Of a stretch of DNA of 64,000 bases, positions 1 to 8,757 are shown piece by piece. Below the pieces are notes generated by a model. That model was given only the letters and a program-made list of their open reading frames with translations. It searched no databases and was not told the origin of the DNA. Made by a program: the position numbers and the translations under genes. The DNA lies in the NCBI GenBank assembly GCA_032161045.1, contig JAVHTH010000017.1. The stretch is one strand, 5' to 3'. The number at the start of each line of letters is the position of its first letter. Position 1 is the first letter of the stretch. This DNA comes from Fervidibacter sinensis. Lineage in GTDB: Bacteria > Armatimonadota > Fervidibacteria > Fervidibacterales > Fervidibacteraceae.

Positions 1-260
1 TCTGGGTAGTAGTAGTTTTTGCGGTCAAATTTTGTTAACGGGTTGATTCTGCAATTGAGCGCCAAAGCGACCTTCAAGACGGCTTCAACAGCTTTTTCGT
101 TCACAACAGGCAACACACCGGGAAAGCCCAAACACACAGGACATGTCGCCGTATTTGGTGGCGCACCGTAAGTGATAGGGCAGCGACAAAACAATTTTGA
201 ACGAAGACTTGACAACTCCACATGTATCTCGCACCCTATGTTCACCATAAATTCCGACAC
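1..260 (-). CDS. gatB: Asp/Glu-tRNA amidotransferase subunit B (GatB), N-terminal part
   Basis: GatB belongs to the cytoplasmic GatCAB complex that amidates mischarged Glu-tRNA(Gln) and/or Asp-tRNA(Asn). Reading the minus strand from 260 gives about 86 residues before the window edge. They carry the family's N-terminal signature: GCEIHVEL near residue 9, a cysteine cluster (C25, C27, C40, C43; CRCP and CPVCLG) that binds metal in this family, PGVLPVVNEKAVE, and KFDRKNYYYP at the edge. The start is taken as the GTG at 260 because a GAGGTGA SD lies at 267-273, 6 nt upstream; an in-frame ATG at 248 is the alternative. The gene is cut by the window edge, so the catalytic body is not visible. It diverges from the eIF2B-like gene. 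Confidence 0.93.
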   Translation of the reverse strand, partial: MSEFMVNIGCEIHVELSSLRSKLFCRCPITYGAPPNTATCPVCLGFPGVLPVVNEKAVEAVLKVALALNCRINPLTKFDRKNYYYP

Positions 261-355
261 GCTTCTTCACCTCGCACGCGAACAAGTGAAGCGAAGGCAT
301 AAATTTTGTGTCCCATCCTATGTCGTGAAATCACGCCACAAAAGTCGCGTTGCCA

Positions 356-385
356 ATTATAACCACGCCTCTGTGCCTTTTTCAA
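356..385 (-). promoter_or_regulatory. Predicted sigma70-type promoter of gatB
   Basis: On the minus strand TTGAAA (385-380) and a perfect TATAAT (361-356) are separated by 18 nt, placing transcription start near 349, about 90 nt upstream of the gatB GTG. The rest of the divergent gap 261-544 shows only a weak TATTAT (479-484) for the plus strand with no good -35 box, and no convincing gene. Confidence 0.55.
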
Positions 386-544
386 CACTTCAGATTTGCT
401 TTGCTTGCGGTGAGGAAGAGAAGGTTTGTAGGTATTTGCGCTTGATCGCGAGTGCGAATTTTAGCCTTCTACCTGCGATATTATGCCGTGCGTCCAAATT
501 GATTGTCGTCGTGGCAAAAAAATTTGTTCAAGGGGTGAGCGGTG

Positions 545-1351
545 ATGGAGTGGCAGAAAGCGTTGGAGAGAATTTGTTCCGACCGAAAAAGCAGTGCCAT
601 CACCTTGACAAAGAAATCTGCAAAATTGTTGGCACAAATGGCTGAGAGTGGGGTTAAAGCGGCAAAGTTAGTGAAAGCAGCGGAGCAAATTTTCAACGCT
701 CACCCGGCAATGGCGTCACTGTGGCATCTGGCTCAATTGACCCGAGAGTATGCGGGAAACCTTAAAGTTTTGTCGTCAGCACTTGAGCAGTTCCTTGCAG
801 ACATGGAAGCCCACACAAAAACCTCAATCTCTCATGCTTCTGAGTGGCTTCCTGAAGGCAAAATCTTAACCCATTCGTTTAGTTCCCTCGTGTTTCAGTC
901 ACTTATTCATGCAAGCCGAAAGGGCAAAAAGTTTGAAGTCGTTTGCACCGCTTCATTTCCCGGTGGCGAAGGAATCGCTTTGGCGAAAGCGCTCGTAAAA
1001 GCAAATGTCCCAGTGACACTTGTTGCCGACCTACAAGCCTTTGCTTGGCTAATGCAATGTGAACTTTTGTTCGTCGGCTCAGATGCATGGTGTGAAGATG
1101 GCTTAGTGCACAAAGTAGGGACATGGTGGTTAGCGTCTGCTGCAAACCAAATGGGAGTGCCAGTTTGGAGCATTGGGACTTCCGAAAAGCGTTTGCCGAT
1201 GCGATGGAGCGAACGAATGAAAGGCGAAGCACCACCAGTTGCTCGCTACCCCATCCCGCAAGACCAAACCCTTTACGACTTGACCGAGTGGGAACTCGTG
1301 ACAGGCATTATTGATGAAACGGGTATCCATCAACTGAAAACGCGCCAGTAA
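545..1351 (+). CDS. eIF2B alpha/beta/delta-like (IF-2B family) protein
   Basis: A 268-residue protein of the IF-2B fold, the family that includes eIF2B regulatory subunits, ribose-1,5-bisphosphate isomerase and methylthioribose-1-phosphate isomerase. A helical N-terminal half (residues 1-100) is followed by a Rossmann-like domain with FPGGEG at about 138-143 and FVGSDAWCEDGLVHKVGT at about 176-193, matching the family pattern of a GAD-type loop followed by G-x-V-x-K-x-GT. The start is ATG 545, with AGGGGTG at 531-537 as SD; a GTG directly before it is less likely. In bacteria such proteins are probably sugar-phosphate isomerases rather than translation factors, but I cannot tell which substrate is used. 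It is the first gene of a plus-strand run. Confidence 0.75.
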   Translation: MEWQKALERICSDRKSSAITLTKKSAKLLAQMAESGVKAAKLVKAAEQIFNAHPAMASLWHLAQLTREYAGNLKVLSSALEQFLADMEAHTKTSISHASEWLPEGKILTHSFSSLVFQSLIHASRKGKKFEVVCTASFPGGEGIALAKALVKANVPVTLVADLQAFAWLMQCELLFVGSDAWCEDGLVHKVGTWWLASAANQMGVPVWSIGTSEKRLPMRWSERMKGEAPPVARYPIPQDQTLYDLTEWELVTGIIDETGIHQLKTRQ

Positions 1352-1429
1352 CCATCCCGTTGCTAATCCGTCACAACGAGTGTCACAATGATTGAGGACA
1401 AGGCTGAACCATCAAGGGGGCAAAATGAA

Positions 1430-2290
1430 ATGAGGAACTTTTTCGTTACGGTTTTGGTCGGTGCGATTGTCGCTTCTGTCGTTGCTCAAAACGAATGGAC
1501 AAACGCTCTCAAGCGGGCGAAATCCGAGCGAAAATATGTCCTCGCTTACTTCGCTGACCCTGAATGTTTCACTTGCCAACGATACATGGCTCAGACCATT
1601 GACAACCCGCAATTGAAGCCTTTGCTTAGCCGCTTCGTCGTCGTCAAGATGGACGCTGTGAAGGAAGTTAAAAAGTTGCGGGAGTTTTTGCCCAAGATGG
1701 AAGAGCCGTTCCCGCTACCCGTGATCGTAATCGCCGATAGCAATGGGAAAGTCGTTGACTTAGTTGTAGGTCACTTGAACGCAGATGCCCTCGCTGCTTT
1801 TCTCAAAGCCTTTTTGAAAGGCAAGCGGACGGATACCGTTGAAAAGCAACTCAAAGCAAAGCCCAACGATTTGCCTACCCTTTACGAAGCAGCGGTTTGG
1901 TTTCTTGAGCGTGGAGATGGGCAGCGAGGCTTGCCTTTGGCTCAAAAAGTTTTGCAATTAGACCCTGACAACCGCAAAGGTTACTATGCCCCTATGCGAC
2001 TTCACTTGGGGCTTTACTACTCAACCCATCGCACCCGATTGGCTCACAAAGCGATTGACGAGTTTCGGGAAGTTATCAAGCGTTTCCCAAACACAAGGGA
2101 AGCGGAAGAGGCTCGCTTTTACCTTGCAGTCACTCACCTCGCATTAGGGCAAGATGCTGAAGCGAAGAAAATGTTGCAAGAAGTTTTGAGAACGAGTAAA
2201 TCGGCACTGCTTAAGGAACAGGCTAAGAAACTTTTGCGTTTCCTTGAAACTGAGCCGCCTGCAGATTTGCGACGGGGTGAAGGGGATTGA
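1430..2290 (+). CDS. Exported thioredoxin-fold protein with TPR repeats
   Basis: A 286-residue protein that begins with a signal peptide or membrane anchor (residues 1-20, ending ASVVAQ). A thioredoxin-like domain follows with a C-x-x-C motif (C46-F-T-C49 after FADPE), so it probably acts as a periplasmic thiol-disulfide or disulfide-sensing protein. Residues about 150-280 are helical and look like TPR units (TLYEAAVWFLERGD, AIDEFREVIKRFPNT, EARFYLAVTHLALGQ). The start is ATG 1430, which has AAGGGGG at 1414-1420 and begins the signal peptide; ATG 1388 would add a charged tail in front of it. It may be cotranscribed with the genes on either side. The redox partner is unknown. Confidence 0.7.
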   Translation: MRNFFVTVLVGAIVASVVAQNEWTNALKRAKSERKYVLAYFADPECFTCQRYMAQTIDNPQLKPLLSRFVVVKMDAVKEVKKLREFLPKMEEPFPLPVIVIADSNGKVVDLVVGHLNADALAAFLKAFLKGKRTDTVEKQLKAKPNDLPTLYEAAVWFLERGDGQRGLPLAQKVLQLDPDNRKGYYAPMRLHLGLYYSTHRTRLAHKAIDEFREVIKRFPNTREAEEARFYLAVTHLALGQDAEAKKMLQEVLRTSKSALLKEQAKKLLRFLETEPPADLRRGEGD

Positions 2291-2312
2291 CACATTTAAG
2301 GGTGATCGGGTC

Positions 2313-2987
2313 ATGAGTCACGGGGTCAGTCTCCTTCGGCTTCTTACCCGTCGCGAACGGTTGCGCCGCCGCATTTGGCATTTAATGGAAGAAGCGGGCG
2401 TTCTAACTTTCCCACTTGAAACCTTTGGGCGAGTGCCAAACTTCATCGGCGCGGAGCAAGCAGCCGAGTTGCTCGCGCAGCAGCCAGAATTTGAACAGGC
2501 GAAAGTCATTTTCGTTTCTCCTGACCATGTGCTTCGCCGTGTCAGGGAATTGGTCTTAGAACACGGCAAAGTTTTGGCTGTTTCGCTCCCGCAAAGATTG
2601 GCTCGTCGCAGCAAATACCCACTTTTGCAAATAACCGAGCGAAAAGCGATTAAAGCAGCAGCGAGCATTGACAATTTCTTGCGTTACGGACAGCCCCTCT
2701 CGCTGCCCGTTGACCTCGCGGTCTTGTCAAGTGTCGTGGTTGATCGGCTTGGAAACAGGCTCACTACAAGGCGAGAGTTCGGAGATCGGGAATGGCAAAT
2801 GCTTAAGGACAACGGTTTCGTGCACGAAGGGACGAAAGTGGCAACGATCGCCCATCCGCTACAATTTGCCGACGACCTTGAAAAGTGGATTACCGACAAA
2901 GATGTGAAGGCTCATTTGATTGTCACACCTGAGGAAGTCATCCGCGTGGGTGATGGCAAACATGGAGTTAATGCAAAGGCTTTTTGA
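2313..2987 (+). CDS. 5-formyltetrahydrofolate cyclo-ligase-like protein
   Basis: A 224-residue protein resembling the 5-formyltetrahydrofolate cyclo-ligase / MTHFSD-like group. The N-terminal half has IWHLMEEAGV, then FGRVPNFIGAEQAAELLA (the family's IPNF-x-GA-x-x-AA pattern), followed by alternating strands such as AKVIFVSPDHVL and GKVLAVSLPQRL. A DLAVLSSVVVDRLGNRL segment corresponds to the region that closes the active site in the family. If it is functional it would activate 5-formyl-THF, using ATP, to 5,10-methenyl-THF. It is diverged from classical FAU1/YgfA enzymes, so the substrate is uncertain. ATG 2313 has AAGGGTGA upstream. Its 3' end overlaps the next gene by 35 nt, which suggests translational coupling. 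Confidence 0.6.
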   Translation: MSHGVSLLRLLTRRERLRRRIWHLMEEAGVLTFPLETFGRVPNFIGAEQAAELLAQQPEFEQAKVIFVSPDHVLRRVRELVLEHGKVLAVSLPQRLARRSKYPLLQITERKAIKAAASIDNFLRYGQPLSLPVDLAVLSSVVVDRLGNRLTTRREFGDREWQMLKDNGFVHEGTKVATIAHPLQFADDLEKWITDKDVKAHLIVTPEEVIRVGDGKHGVNAKAF

Positions 2988-4941
2988 CCTTTTCCTATTC
3001 TTTTTGTGCGTGTTGGCTATTTTGAGCGTCGGAGCAATGTTGGTTCACCGACTCATCCCTTTTGGAATCTCCCGAATTGAGATGCTCACGCTCTCGCTGG
3101 GTGTGGGGACAGTCATTGTCGCTTGCGGGGTTTTGCTTTTCGGTCTTTCAGGGTTGCTGCATCGGACAGTTTTTTATTTATGGCTGGGGTTCTGCTACGC
3201 TTGCGGTTTTGTTGAATTGTTTTGGCTGCGAAAACAAAATCACTTTGCCGCGCCGTTCGCTGAATCTTGGTCGGACTTGACTTTGATTGAGAAAGTCTGG
3301 GTTTGGGTGCTTGTCGTTTTGAACTTTTTGGCAATGCTTTTATGCTTTGTCCCGCCGACGCTTCAAACCGAATGGGATAGCCTTTCGTATCACCTTGCAG
3401 TGCCCAAACTTTATTGGATGGATGGACGCATCCACTACATCCCCTTCACCCACCATGCCCAATTTCCCATGACGGCTCAGATGCTTTACTTGCTGGGTCT
3501 GGGCTTGACAAATCTAAAAAGCGCTGCCGTCGCCAAATTGTTCCATTGGCTTTTCTTCGTCGTGTGCCAGTTGACTTTGCTTTGCTGGGGAACTGCAGTT
3601 AAGCAACGAAGTTTTAGGCTTGGTTTGATTGCTGCAGTCTTTTTCGCTTCTATGCCCATCGCTTTCTTTGAAGCGACCACAGCGTATGTTGACTTGGCTC
3701 TGACTGCCTATGGGCTTCTTTGCCTTTTCTCAATCGCTCGGTTTCATTCCCAACCCGATGGACGATGGCTTGTTCTTGCCGGAATTTTTGCAGGAGCAGC
3801 GGCGGGCACGAAATACACCGGTCTGCTCCTCATTGGGTTGTTAGCCCTTTTGGGGATTTGGGCAATCAAGCGCGTCGGAGAGCGAAGGTGGGGACATTTA
3901 GCGTTAGGGATTTTCCTCGCCTTGCTCATCTCGTCGCCTTGGTATGTCAAGAACTGGCTTTGGACTGGCAACCCTGTTTTCCCGTTCGCTTACGGAATTT
4001 TCGGTGGGCGCAATTGGACAAAAGAGATGGCTCAGACCTACACGACTTCAAACCGAGAATTCGGAGGAAGCCGAGACATATTGACATTCCTTGCAATGCC
4101 TTTTAACTTGACACTCAACGAAATTCGTTTTGGTCAATGTGCCCGCAAGTGGCTTGGAAGTTGCAAGCAACAAGGGGAATGTGGGATGCAATGGAAGTGT
4201 GGCAAGTTTGACAACCAAGATTTGCCGACGCTTGGAATCGGCGTGCTCCCTTTAGCGCTCGCGCCTGTAGCAGTTTTTGCCATCGCTTTTGAAGGCTTGC
4301 CTTTCGCCGTCAGCACACCCATACTTGCGATGTTGGGTTGGTATGCTTGGTGGTTCATGGAAGCACAGTATTTGCGATACTTGCTTCCCGCCTTGGGTTG
4401 CCTTGCAGTCCTGATAGGATGGGGAACAAGCAGGTGGTTAAAGGAGGGAGTATTGACGGCTGTCGTTACCCGTGTCACGATTTCTGTCGGTTTGGCTTAC
4501 ACTATGGTCGTCGCCCTTTGGCAATCGGCAACTTTGACGCCTCTGCCTGTAGCCGTTGGTTTGGTCTCTAACGAAGATTTTTTGCGGATGGCAGAGCCAA
4601 CTTATCGGGTCGCTGAATTTGTCAACCGAGCATTGCCGCGCAAAGCGGTCATCGCAACATACGGCTTTCCGTTGGGCTATTATTTTGAACGGCGATACCT
4701 TTGGGCGGACAGCGGTCATAACCGCCTAATCCGATATGAGGAACTGAGAGGTGCGGAAGACTTGATTGCAGAATGGCAACGCTTGGGCGTAACGCATGTC
4801 GTCATTGATTGGAAATTCGTCCCGAAAGAAAGTGACATCGGGCATTGGATTTTGGAAGGCGTAAGGCGCGGAATGATAGAGCAGTTATGGCAGGAAGGCA
4901 CGAAAGAAGTTTTTGCGGTGGCAAGGGGGCAACGGAAATGA
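2953..4941 (+). CDS. Polytopic GT-C-type (GT39/ArnT-like) membrane glycosyltransferase
   Basis: About 662 residues with roughly a dozen hydrophobic segments. The first large loop carries TEWDSLSYHLAVPKLYWMDGRIHY, whose DS-x-x-YHL core is the kind of acidic motif found in the first extracytoplasmic loop of GT-C enzymes (PMT, ArnT, GT39), which use polyprenyl-phosphate sugars. The C-terminal soluble part (MAEPTYRVAEFVNRALPRKAVIATYG) resembles the periplasmic tail of such enzymes. This suggests transfer of a sugar to a lipid or protein outside the membrane; donor and acceptor are unknown. The start is ambiguous: ATG 2953 is chosen, ATG 2962 and TTG 2920 are possible. It overlaps the next gene by ATGA at 4938-4941. 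Confidence 0.6.
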   Translation: MANMELMQRLFDLFLFFLCVLAILSVGAMLVHRLIPFGISRIEMLTLSLGVGTVIVACGVLLFGLSGLLHRTVFYLWLGFCYACGFVELFWLRKQNHFAAPFAESWSDLTLIEKVWVWVLVVLNFLAMLLCFVPPTLQTEWDSLSYHLAVPKLYWMDGRIHYIPFTHHAQFPMTAQMLYLLGLGLTNLKSAAVAKLFHWLFFVVCQLTLLCWGTAVKQRSFRLGLIAAVFFASMPIAFFEATTAYVDLALTAYGLLCLFSIARFHSQPDGRWLVLAGIFAGAAAGTKYTGLLLIGLLALLGIWAIKRVGERRWGHLALGIFLALLISSPWYVKNWLWTGNPVFPFAYGIFGGRNWTKEMAQTYTTSNREFGGSRDILTFLAMPFNLTLNEIRFGQCARKWLGSCKQQGECGMQWKCGKFDNQDLPTLGIGVLPLALAPVAVFAIAFEGLPFAVSTPILAMLGWYAWWFMEAQYLRYLLPALGCLAVLIGWGTSRWLKEGVLTAVVTRVTISVGLAYTMVVALWQSATLTPLPVAVGLVSNEDFLRMAEPTYRVAEFVNRALPRKAVIATYGFPLGYYFERRYLWADSGHNRLIRYEELRGAEDLIAEWQRLGVTHVVIDWKFVPKESDIGHWILEGVRRGMIEQLWQEGTKEVFAVARGQRK

Positions 4942-5684
4942 CCGAACGAAATTGGGTCAAAGAGCGAGTCTTGCATCAAAGTTGGGAGACTTTGGAAAGG
5001 CGCTTTTACGACCAATGGATTCACGGGACTCTCTGGTGCATTGCAGGTTTCATCGGCTTGCTCTCCGCTTTGATTGCTGCTCGCGGATGGGCATTTGTGT
5101 CAGGGAGATTGGCTTTGGCAGCAGTGGTCTTAGGAGTCGGCATCGGTGTTCTCAAAGCGCTCAGTTTGCTCCGAATGGTTCAAAACTCGCCACAAGCGTT
5201 CGTGAGCATATTCACAGGTAAGCAGTGTTGTGCTCCCCTTATTCGTCGCTACACGGTCTATTTGGGTTTGATGGAAGGTGGGTTCGTGCTTTTGGAATGC
5301 CTTGTGCTCTTCGGATTGCTCGGTCTGTCAACTACGGTTGCGACCATGCCGATGGACAATTCAGAGCGTTGGTCGCTTGCCATCGTGCTTTGGGTTTACG
5401 GCTTCTTTGCCGTGACCTTCGGAAGCAAAAGCATGACAAATGCACTCACTTGGAGTTATTGGCTGCGACCCAGACTTGAAAAGGCGCTGAATTGGCAAGG
5501 CGCAAATTGGCTTTTGGCAAGCGGACGATGGTCTCTTACAAGGTTCAACCTGCTGCGACCAGAAGTTCGTTCACGCTCCAACCCCAATCGCCTCGCTTTG
5601 ATGTGGCGGGGGTTGCTGATGTGCTTGGTTTTGATGGTGGCTGTTTTCGCTTTGACACTTGCAGCCTTGACCTTGAGCCGATGA
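4938..5684 (+). CDS. Membrane protein of unknown function
   Basis: I do not recognise this 248-residue protein. It has four to six predicted hydrophobic helices (for example LWCIAGFIGLLSALIAA near residue 33 and LMCLVLMVAVFALTLAALTL at the C-terminus) separated by basic loops. Its ATG overlaps the stop codon of the preceding GT-C-like gene (ATGA), and the DUF2142-like gene starts 10 nt after its stop, so the three are almost certainly one transcription unit. A role alongside lipid-linked sugar transfer is only an inference from this context. Confidence 0.6.
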   Translation: MTERNWVKERVLHQSWETLERRFYDQWIHGTLWCIAGFIGLLSALIAARGWAFVSGRLALAAVVLGVGIGVLKALSLLRMVQNSPQAFVSIFTGKQCCAPLIRRYTVYLGLMEGGFVLLECLVLFGLLGLSTTVATMPMDNSERWSLAIVLWVYGFFAVTFGSKSMTNALTWSYWLRPRLEKALNWQGANWLLASGRWSLTRFNLLRPEVRSRSNPNRLALMWRGLLMCLVLMVAVFALTLAALTLSR

Positions 5685-5694
5685 GGCTGAAGCC

Positions 5695-7116
5695 ATGCGT
5701 CGCAAAGTTTTCCTTTACTTGACAATTTTGCTCGCCTTCCATTTCGCTGCCTCTATCGCTTACTTGTTCCGATTTCCAGCATGGCGCGCTCCTGATGAAG
5801 GTGCTCATTTCGCCTACATCCAACACCTATACCGGACGGGAAGTTTGCCAGTCTTTCTCGGAAAATACGAAGGCACATACGAAGCACATCAACCCCCACT
5901 TTACTACTTGACAGCGCTTCCGTTCGTCGCTCCGTTTTTAAGAGCCGACGGACAAAACTTGGGAGCGCTTTATTCAGCCCGCTTTATTTCAACTTTGTGG
6001 GGCGCTTTCGTTGTTGCGATCGCTTTCCTTTTAGCGTTGCGCCTGAAAGGCAAAGACCAATCTGCACTCCCAATCGCTTTCCTGTCTGGGGCTTTCGCTT
6101 CGTTTCTACCCGTTCATCTTCTCGTGTGTGCATCCACTGGCAACGACGCAACTGCTGGGGCAACTTCAGCGATAGCACTTTTGTGGCTTTGCCACATTTG
6201 CCTTGACGAACGAAATCAGCGTCAGCAATTATGGGACGCAACAATTGCTGGGCTTTTAAGCGGGATTGCCCTGTTGGCGAAAAGCAGTAACATCATCCTT
6301 TTGCCGTTGGCGCTTGCCGCTATTGTTTTGACTTCGCTTCAAGGGGGGAAGCAAATCGTCAAGCAAGGTAATTCGGCGAAAAAGAGACGAAAAACCCCGG
6401 ACCAACCAACGCAAACCCGCTCCATAACTCCTACTTCGCGCTTGCTTCCTCTTTCCCTTACCCTTTTCGCTTTTGCCCTCACCGCAGGTTGGTGGCTTTG
6501 GCGCAACATGATGCTTTATGGTGACCCGTTGGCAATTCAGGCGTTTTTGGAAGGTTTCAAGGACTCGCCCAAACCAAGCGATTTCCTTGAGCCCGGTGGT
6601 CGCTACGCTCGCTACGGAACTTTGTCCTTGACGACTTACATCATGTGGGTTGCGCAAATTACGCTGTTCACATGGCTCGGGATTTATGGTGAGCCGAACG
6701 AAGCAGTTAAAGGTTTGGCACGGCTTTTTGAAGGCGCTGAACCAAATTGGGGATGGGTGCTTATTGCCACACTCATCGGCATCGCGGCTTTGGTCGCAAT
6801 TGCTTTAGGTTGCATTGAAAGTTGCCGCTCGTGCATGAACGCCTTTAAGCAAAAGCAGCGGTGTCTCGCTTTCGCTCAGGCTTTACCGTTCATTTTGCTT
6901 TTGCTCGTTTTCGCCGAGTTCGTTCAATTCAACCGCCACTTCTTCCAAGCCCAAGCCAGATACTTCTATCCAGCCCACACGGCGATGGCTTACCTGTTCG
7001 CTGTTGGAGTTTTTCGCATTGTCCCAAACAAATGGGCGTGGCATGCTGCTTTTGTTGGGACGATTTTACTTGCATTCCTTGCTTGGCTCGTTTGGTGGAA
7101 GTGGGCAGCGTTATGA
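5695..7116 (+). CDS. DUF2142-like polytopic membrane protein
   Basis: A 473-residue polytopic membrane protein. Its first long loop has RAPDEGAHFAYIQHLYRTG followed by YEAHQPPLYYLTALPF, the hallmark arrangement of DUF2142 membrane proteins (a PDE-x-AHF and HQPPLYY pair), a GT-C-like family often found with surface-polysaccharide genes. About ten membrane helices are visible. A basic low-complexity cytoplasmic loop (KKRRKTPDQPTQTRS, about residues 230-245) interrupts them. It is the last gene of the plus-strand run and its 3' end overlaps the convergent oxidoreductase gene by 6 nt. Catalytic activity has not been shown for the family, so function is inferred. Confidence 0.7.
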   Translation: MRRKVFLYLTILLAFHFAASIAYLFRFPAWRAPDEGAHFAYIQHLYRTGSLPVFLGKYEGTYEAHQPPLYYLTALPFVAPFLRADGQNLGALYSARFISTLWGAFVVAIAFLLALRLKGKDQSALPIAFLSGAFASFLPVHLLVCASTGNDATAGATSAIALLWLCHICLDERNQRQQLWDATIAGLLSGIALLAKSSNIILLPLALAAIVLTSLQGGKQIVKQGNSAKKRRKTPDQPTQTRSITPTSRLLPLSLTLFAFALTAGWWLWRNMMLYGDPLAIQAFLEGFKDSPKPSDFLEPGGRYARYGTLSLTTYIMWVAQITLFTWLGIYGEPNEAVKGLARLFEGAEPNWGWVLIATLIGIAALVAIALGCIESCRSCMNAFKQKQRCLAFAQALPFILLLLVFAEFVQFNRHFFQAQARYFYPAHTAMAYLFAVGVFRIVPNKWAWHAAFVGTILLAFLAWLVWWKWAAL

Positions 7117-8715
7117 GCGCAATTGTTTCCAGTCCTTCAACACAACCATTGCAGCATTGTGTCCTGCGGCACCAATGACTCCGCCGCCGGGATGAGCGCC
7201 AGCACCGCACAAATACAGACCTTTCAAGGGCGCCCGGTATTGTGCCCAGCCTGCAATAGGGCGAAAAACAAACATTTGGTCAGGGGTCACATCACCGTGA
7301 AAGATGTTCCCGCCGGTCAACGCAAATTCGGCTTCAAAGTCTTGTGGGGACAGAGCCTGCAAGTGAACAATGCGCGAAGAAAAGTTCGGGGCAAATTCGT
7401 CAACGACGGCGAGAATTCGCTTGACAAATTCATCTTTCCAACGCTCCCAACCTCCAACAGGTTCGTAAGGTGCATATTGAACGAACAGCGAGACAATGTG
7501 CTTACCTTCGGGCGCGAGCGTTTTGTCAAGCACCGTCGGGATAGTCATTTCCACCATCGGCTTTTGGGATGGTTCACCACGAACATAATCGGCGTAAGCC
7601 CGCTCCAAATACTCAAGCGATGGGCAAAAGTGAATCGTCCCTCGCAAAATCATTTCCCCGTCCCCCGTCACTCGTCCCGCGTCCCGAAACTTGGGCAGAC
7701 CATCGGCGGCGATGTTGACTTTGAAGGAAGCAGCGGTCATTTTGATTCGTTGAACTTTGCGGACGAAATCTTCGGGCAAAACACCTTGCGGAATCAATTT
7801 CAGGAAAGTTCGCTTCGGGTCGGCACTTGACAAAACAACGCGACTTTCAATCTCCGTTCCGTCAGTCAACACGACGCCGGTGACTGTTTCGTTGTGAACG
7901 AGTATTTGCTTCACTTCGGCGTTCGTCAAAATTGTCGCCCCATGCTTTCGTGCAACATTCGCTATGGCTACGCAAAGTGCTCCCATCCCGCCGCGAACAT
8001 AACCCCAAACGCCTCGCTTTCCCGTTATGCTGCCCATGACATGGTGAAAAAGCACAAGCGCGGTTGTCGGCGCTGTTGGCGGTAACGCCGTTCCGATAAC
8101 CCCATCTGTTGCCAGCGTGATTTTTAGTGGTTCGCTTTCAAACCATTCGCTCAAAACATCCCAAGCGCTTGCCGTAAAGAGCCGTGACAAAAGTTCTCGC
8201 TCAGATGCGGGCAGACGAAGGAAACTTGACAAAATTCGCAAGTATGTGGGTAAGTCAAATAGAGACCAGTTGGGAAACTTCGGCGGGACGCTCACCAACA
8301 AAGGCTCAATGAACGCTGCAATTTTGTCCATCGCTTCTTCGTAGCGCAAAAAGGCTTCTGCATCGCGTTTTGAGAACTTGGCAATTTGCTCGGCATTGAA
8401 CTTATTGTCGCTGCCCAAAAGCAAATACCCGCCATCGGGCAAAGGGGTAAACGAAGATGGGTCACGCTTCAAGATTTCAAAACCGTGCTGATGCAGTTGC
8501 AAATCTTTGACCACCTTTGGATGCAACAAGCCGCAAACATATGCAGCCGTTGAAACCTTGTAGTTGCCCCAAAGCGTTTCGGTGACGCTGCATCCACCAA
8601 TGACATGTCTGCGTTCAAGCACGCAAACATTCAATCCTGCTTTCGCCAAATACGCGGCAGCCACCAAACCGTTGTGCCCCGCACCAATGATGACTGCATC
8701 ATACCGCTGCGTCAT
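7111..8715 (-). CDS. FAD-dependent phytoene-dehydrogenase-like oxidoreductase
   Basis: A 534-residue flavoprotein of the CrtI/PYROXD2-like amine-oxidase fold. The N-terminus has the dinucleotide-binding motif IIGAGHNGLVAAAYLAKAG (residues 9-27), followed about 8 residues later by an acidic strand end (CVLERR). The C-terminus has the second FAD motif GLYLCGAGAHPGGGVIGAAG. The middle carries RGTIHFCPSLEYLE, typical of the PYROXD2-like group. Carotenoid desaturation is possible, but no other carotenoid genes are present, so the substrate is open. A short in-frame heptanucleotide repeat (about 7655-7688) encodes the segment around RDAGRVTGDGE. It is convergent with the DUF2142-like gene. Confidence 0.8.
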   Translation of the reverse strand: MTQRYDAVIIGAGHNGLVAAAYLAKAGLNVCVLERRHVIGGCSVTETLWGNYKVSTAAYVCGLLHPKVVKDLQLHQHGFEILKRDPSSFTPLPDGGYLLLGSDNKFNAEQIAKFSKRDAEAFLRYEEAMDKIAAFIEPLLVSVPPKFPNWSLFDLPTYLRILSSFLRLPASERELLSRLFTASAWDVLSEWFESEPLKITLATDGVIGTALPPTAPTTALVLFHHVMGSITGKRGVWGYVRGGMGALCVAIANVARKHGATILTNAEVKQILVHNETVTGVVLTDGTEIESRVVLSSADPKRTFLKLIPQGVLPEDFVRKVQRIKMTAASFKVNIAADGLPKFRDAGRVTGDGEMILRGTIHFCPSLEYLERAYADYVRGEPSQKPMVEMTIPTVLDKTLAPEGKHIVSLFVQYAPYEPVGGWERWKDEFVKRILAVVDEFAPNFSSRIVHLQALSPQDFEAEFALTGGNIFHGDVTPDQMFVFRPIAGWAQYRAPLKGLYLCGAGAHPGGGVIGAAGHNAAMVVLKDWKQLRS

Positions 8716-8757
8716 CGTTCATCACCGAAACAAAGATGCCACCGATTGACGGTTAAG

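Noticed and set aside
172..645. A 157-codon plus-strand open frame
   Set aside because: It covers the gatB promoter and N-terminal region on the other strand and has no SD or domain-like sequence; gatB and the eIF2B-like gene explain the region.
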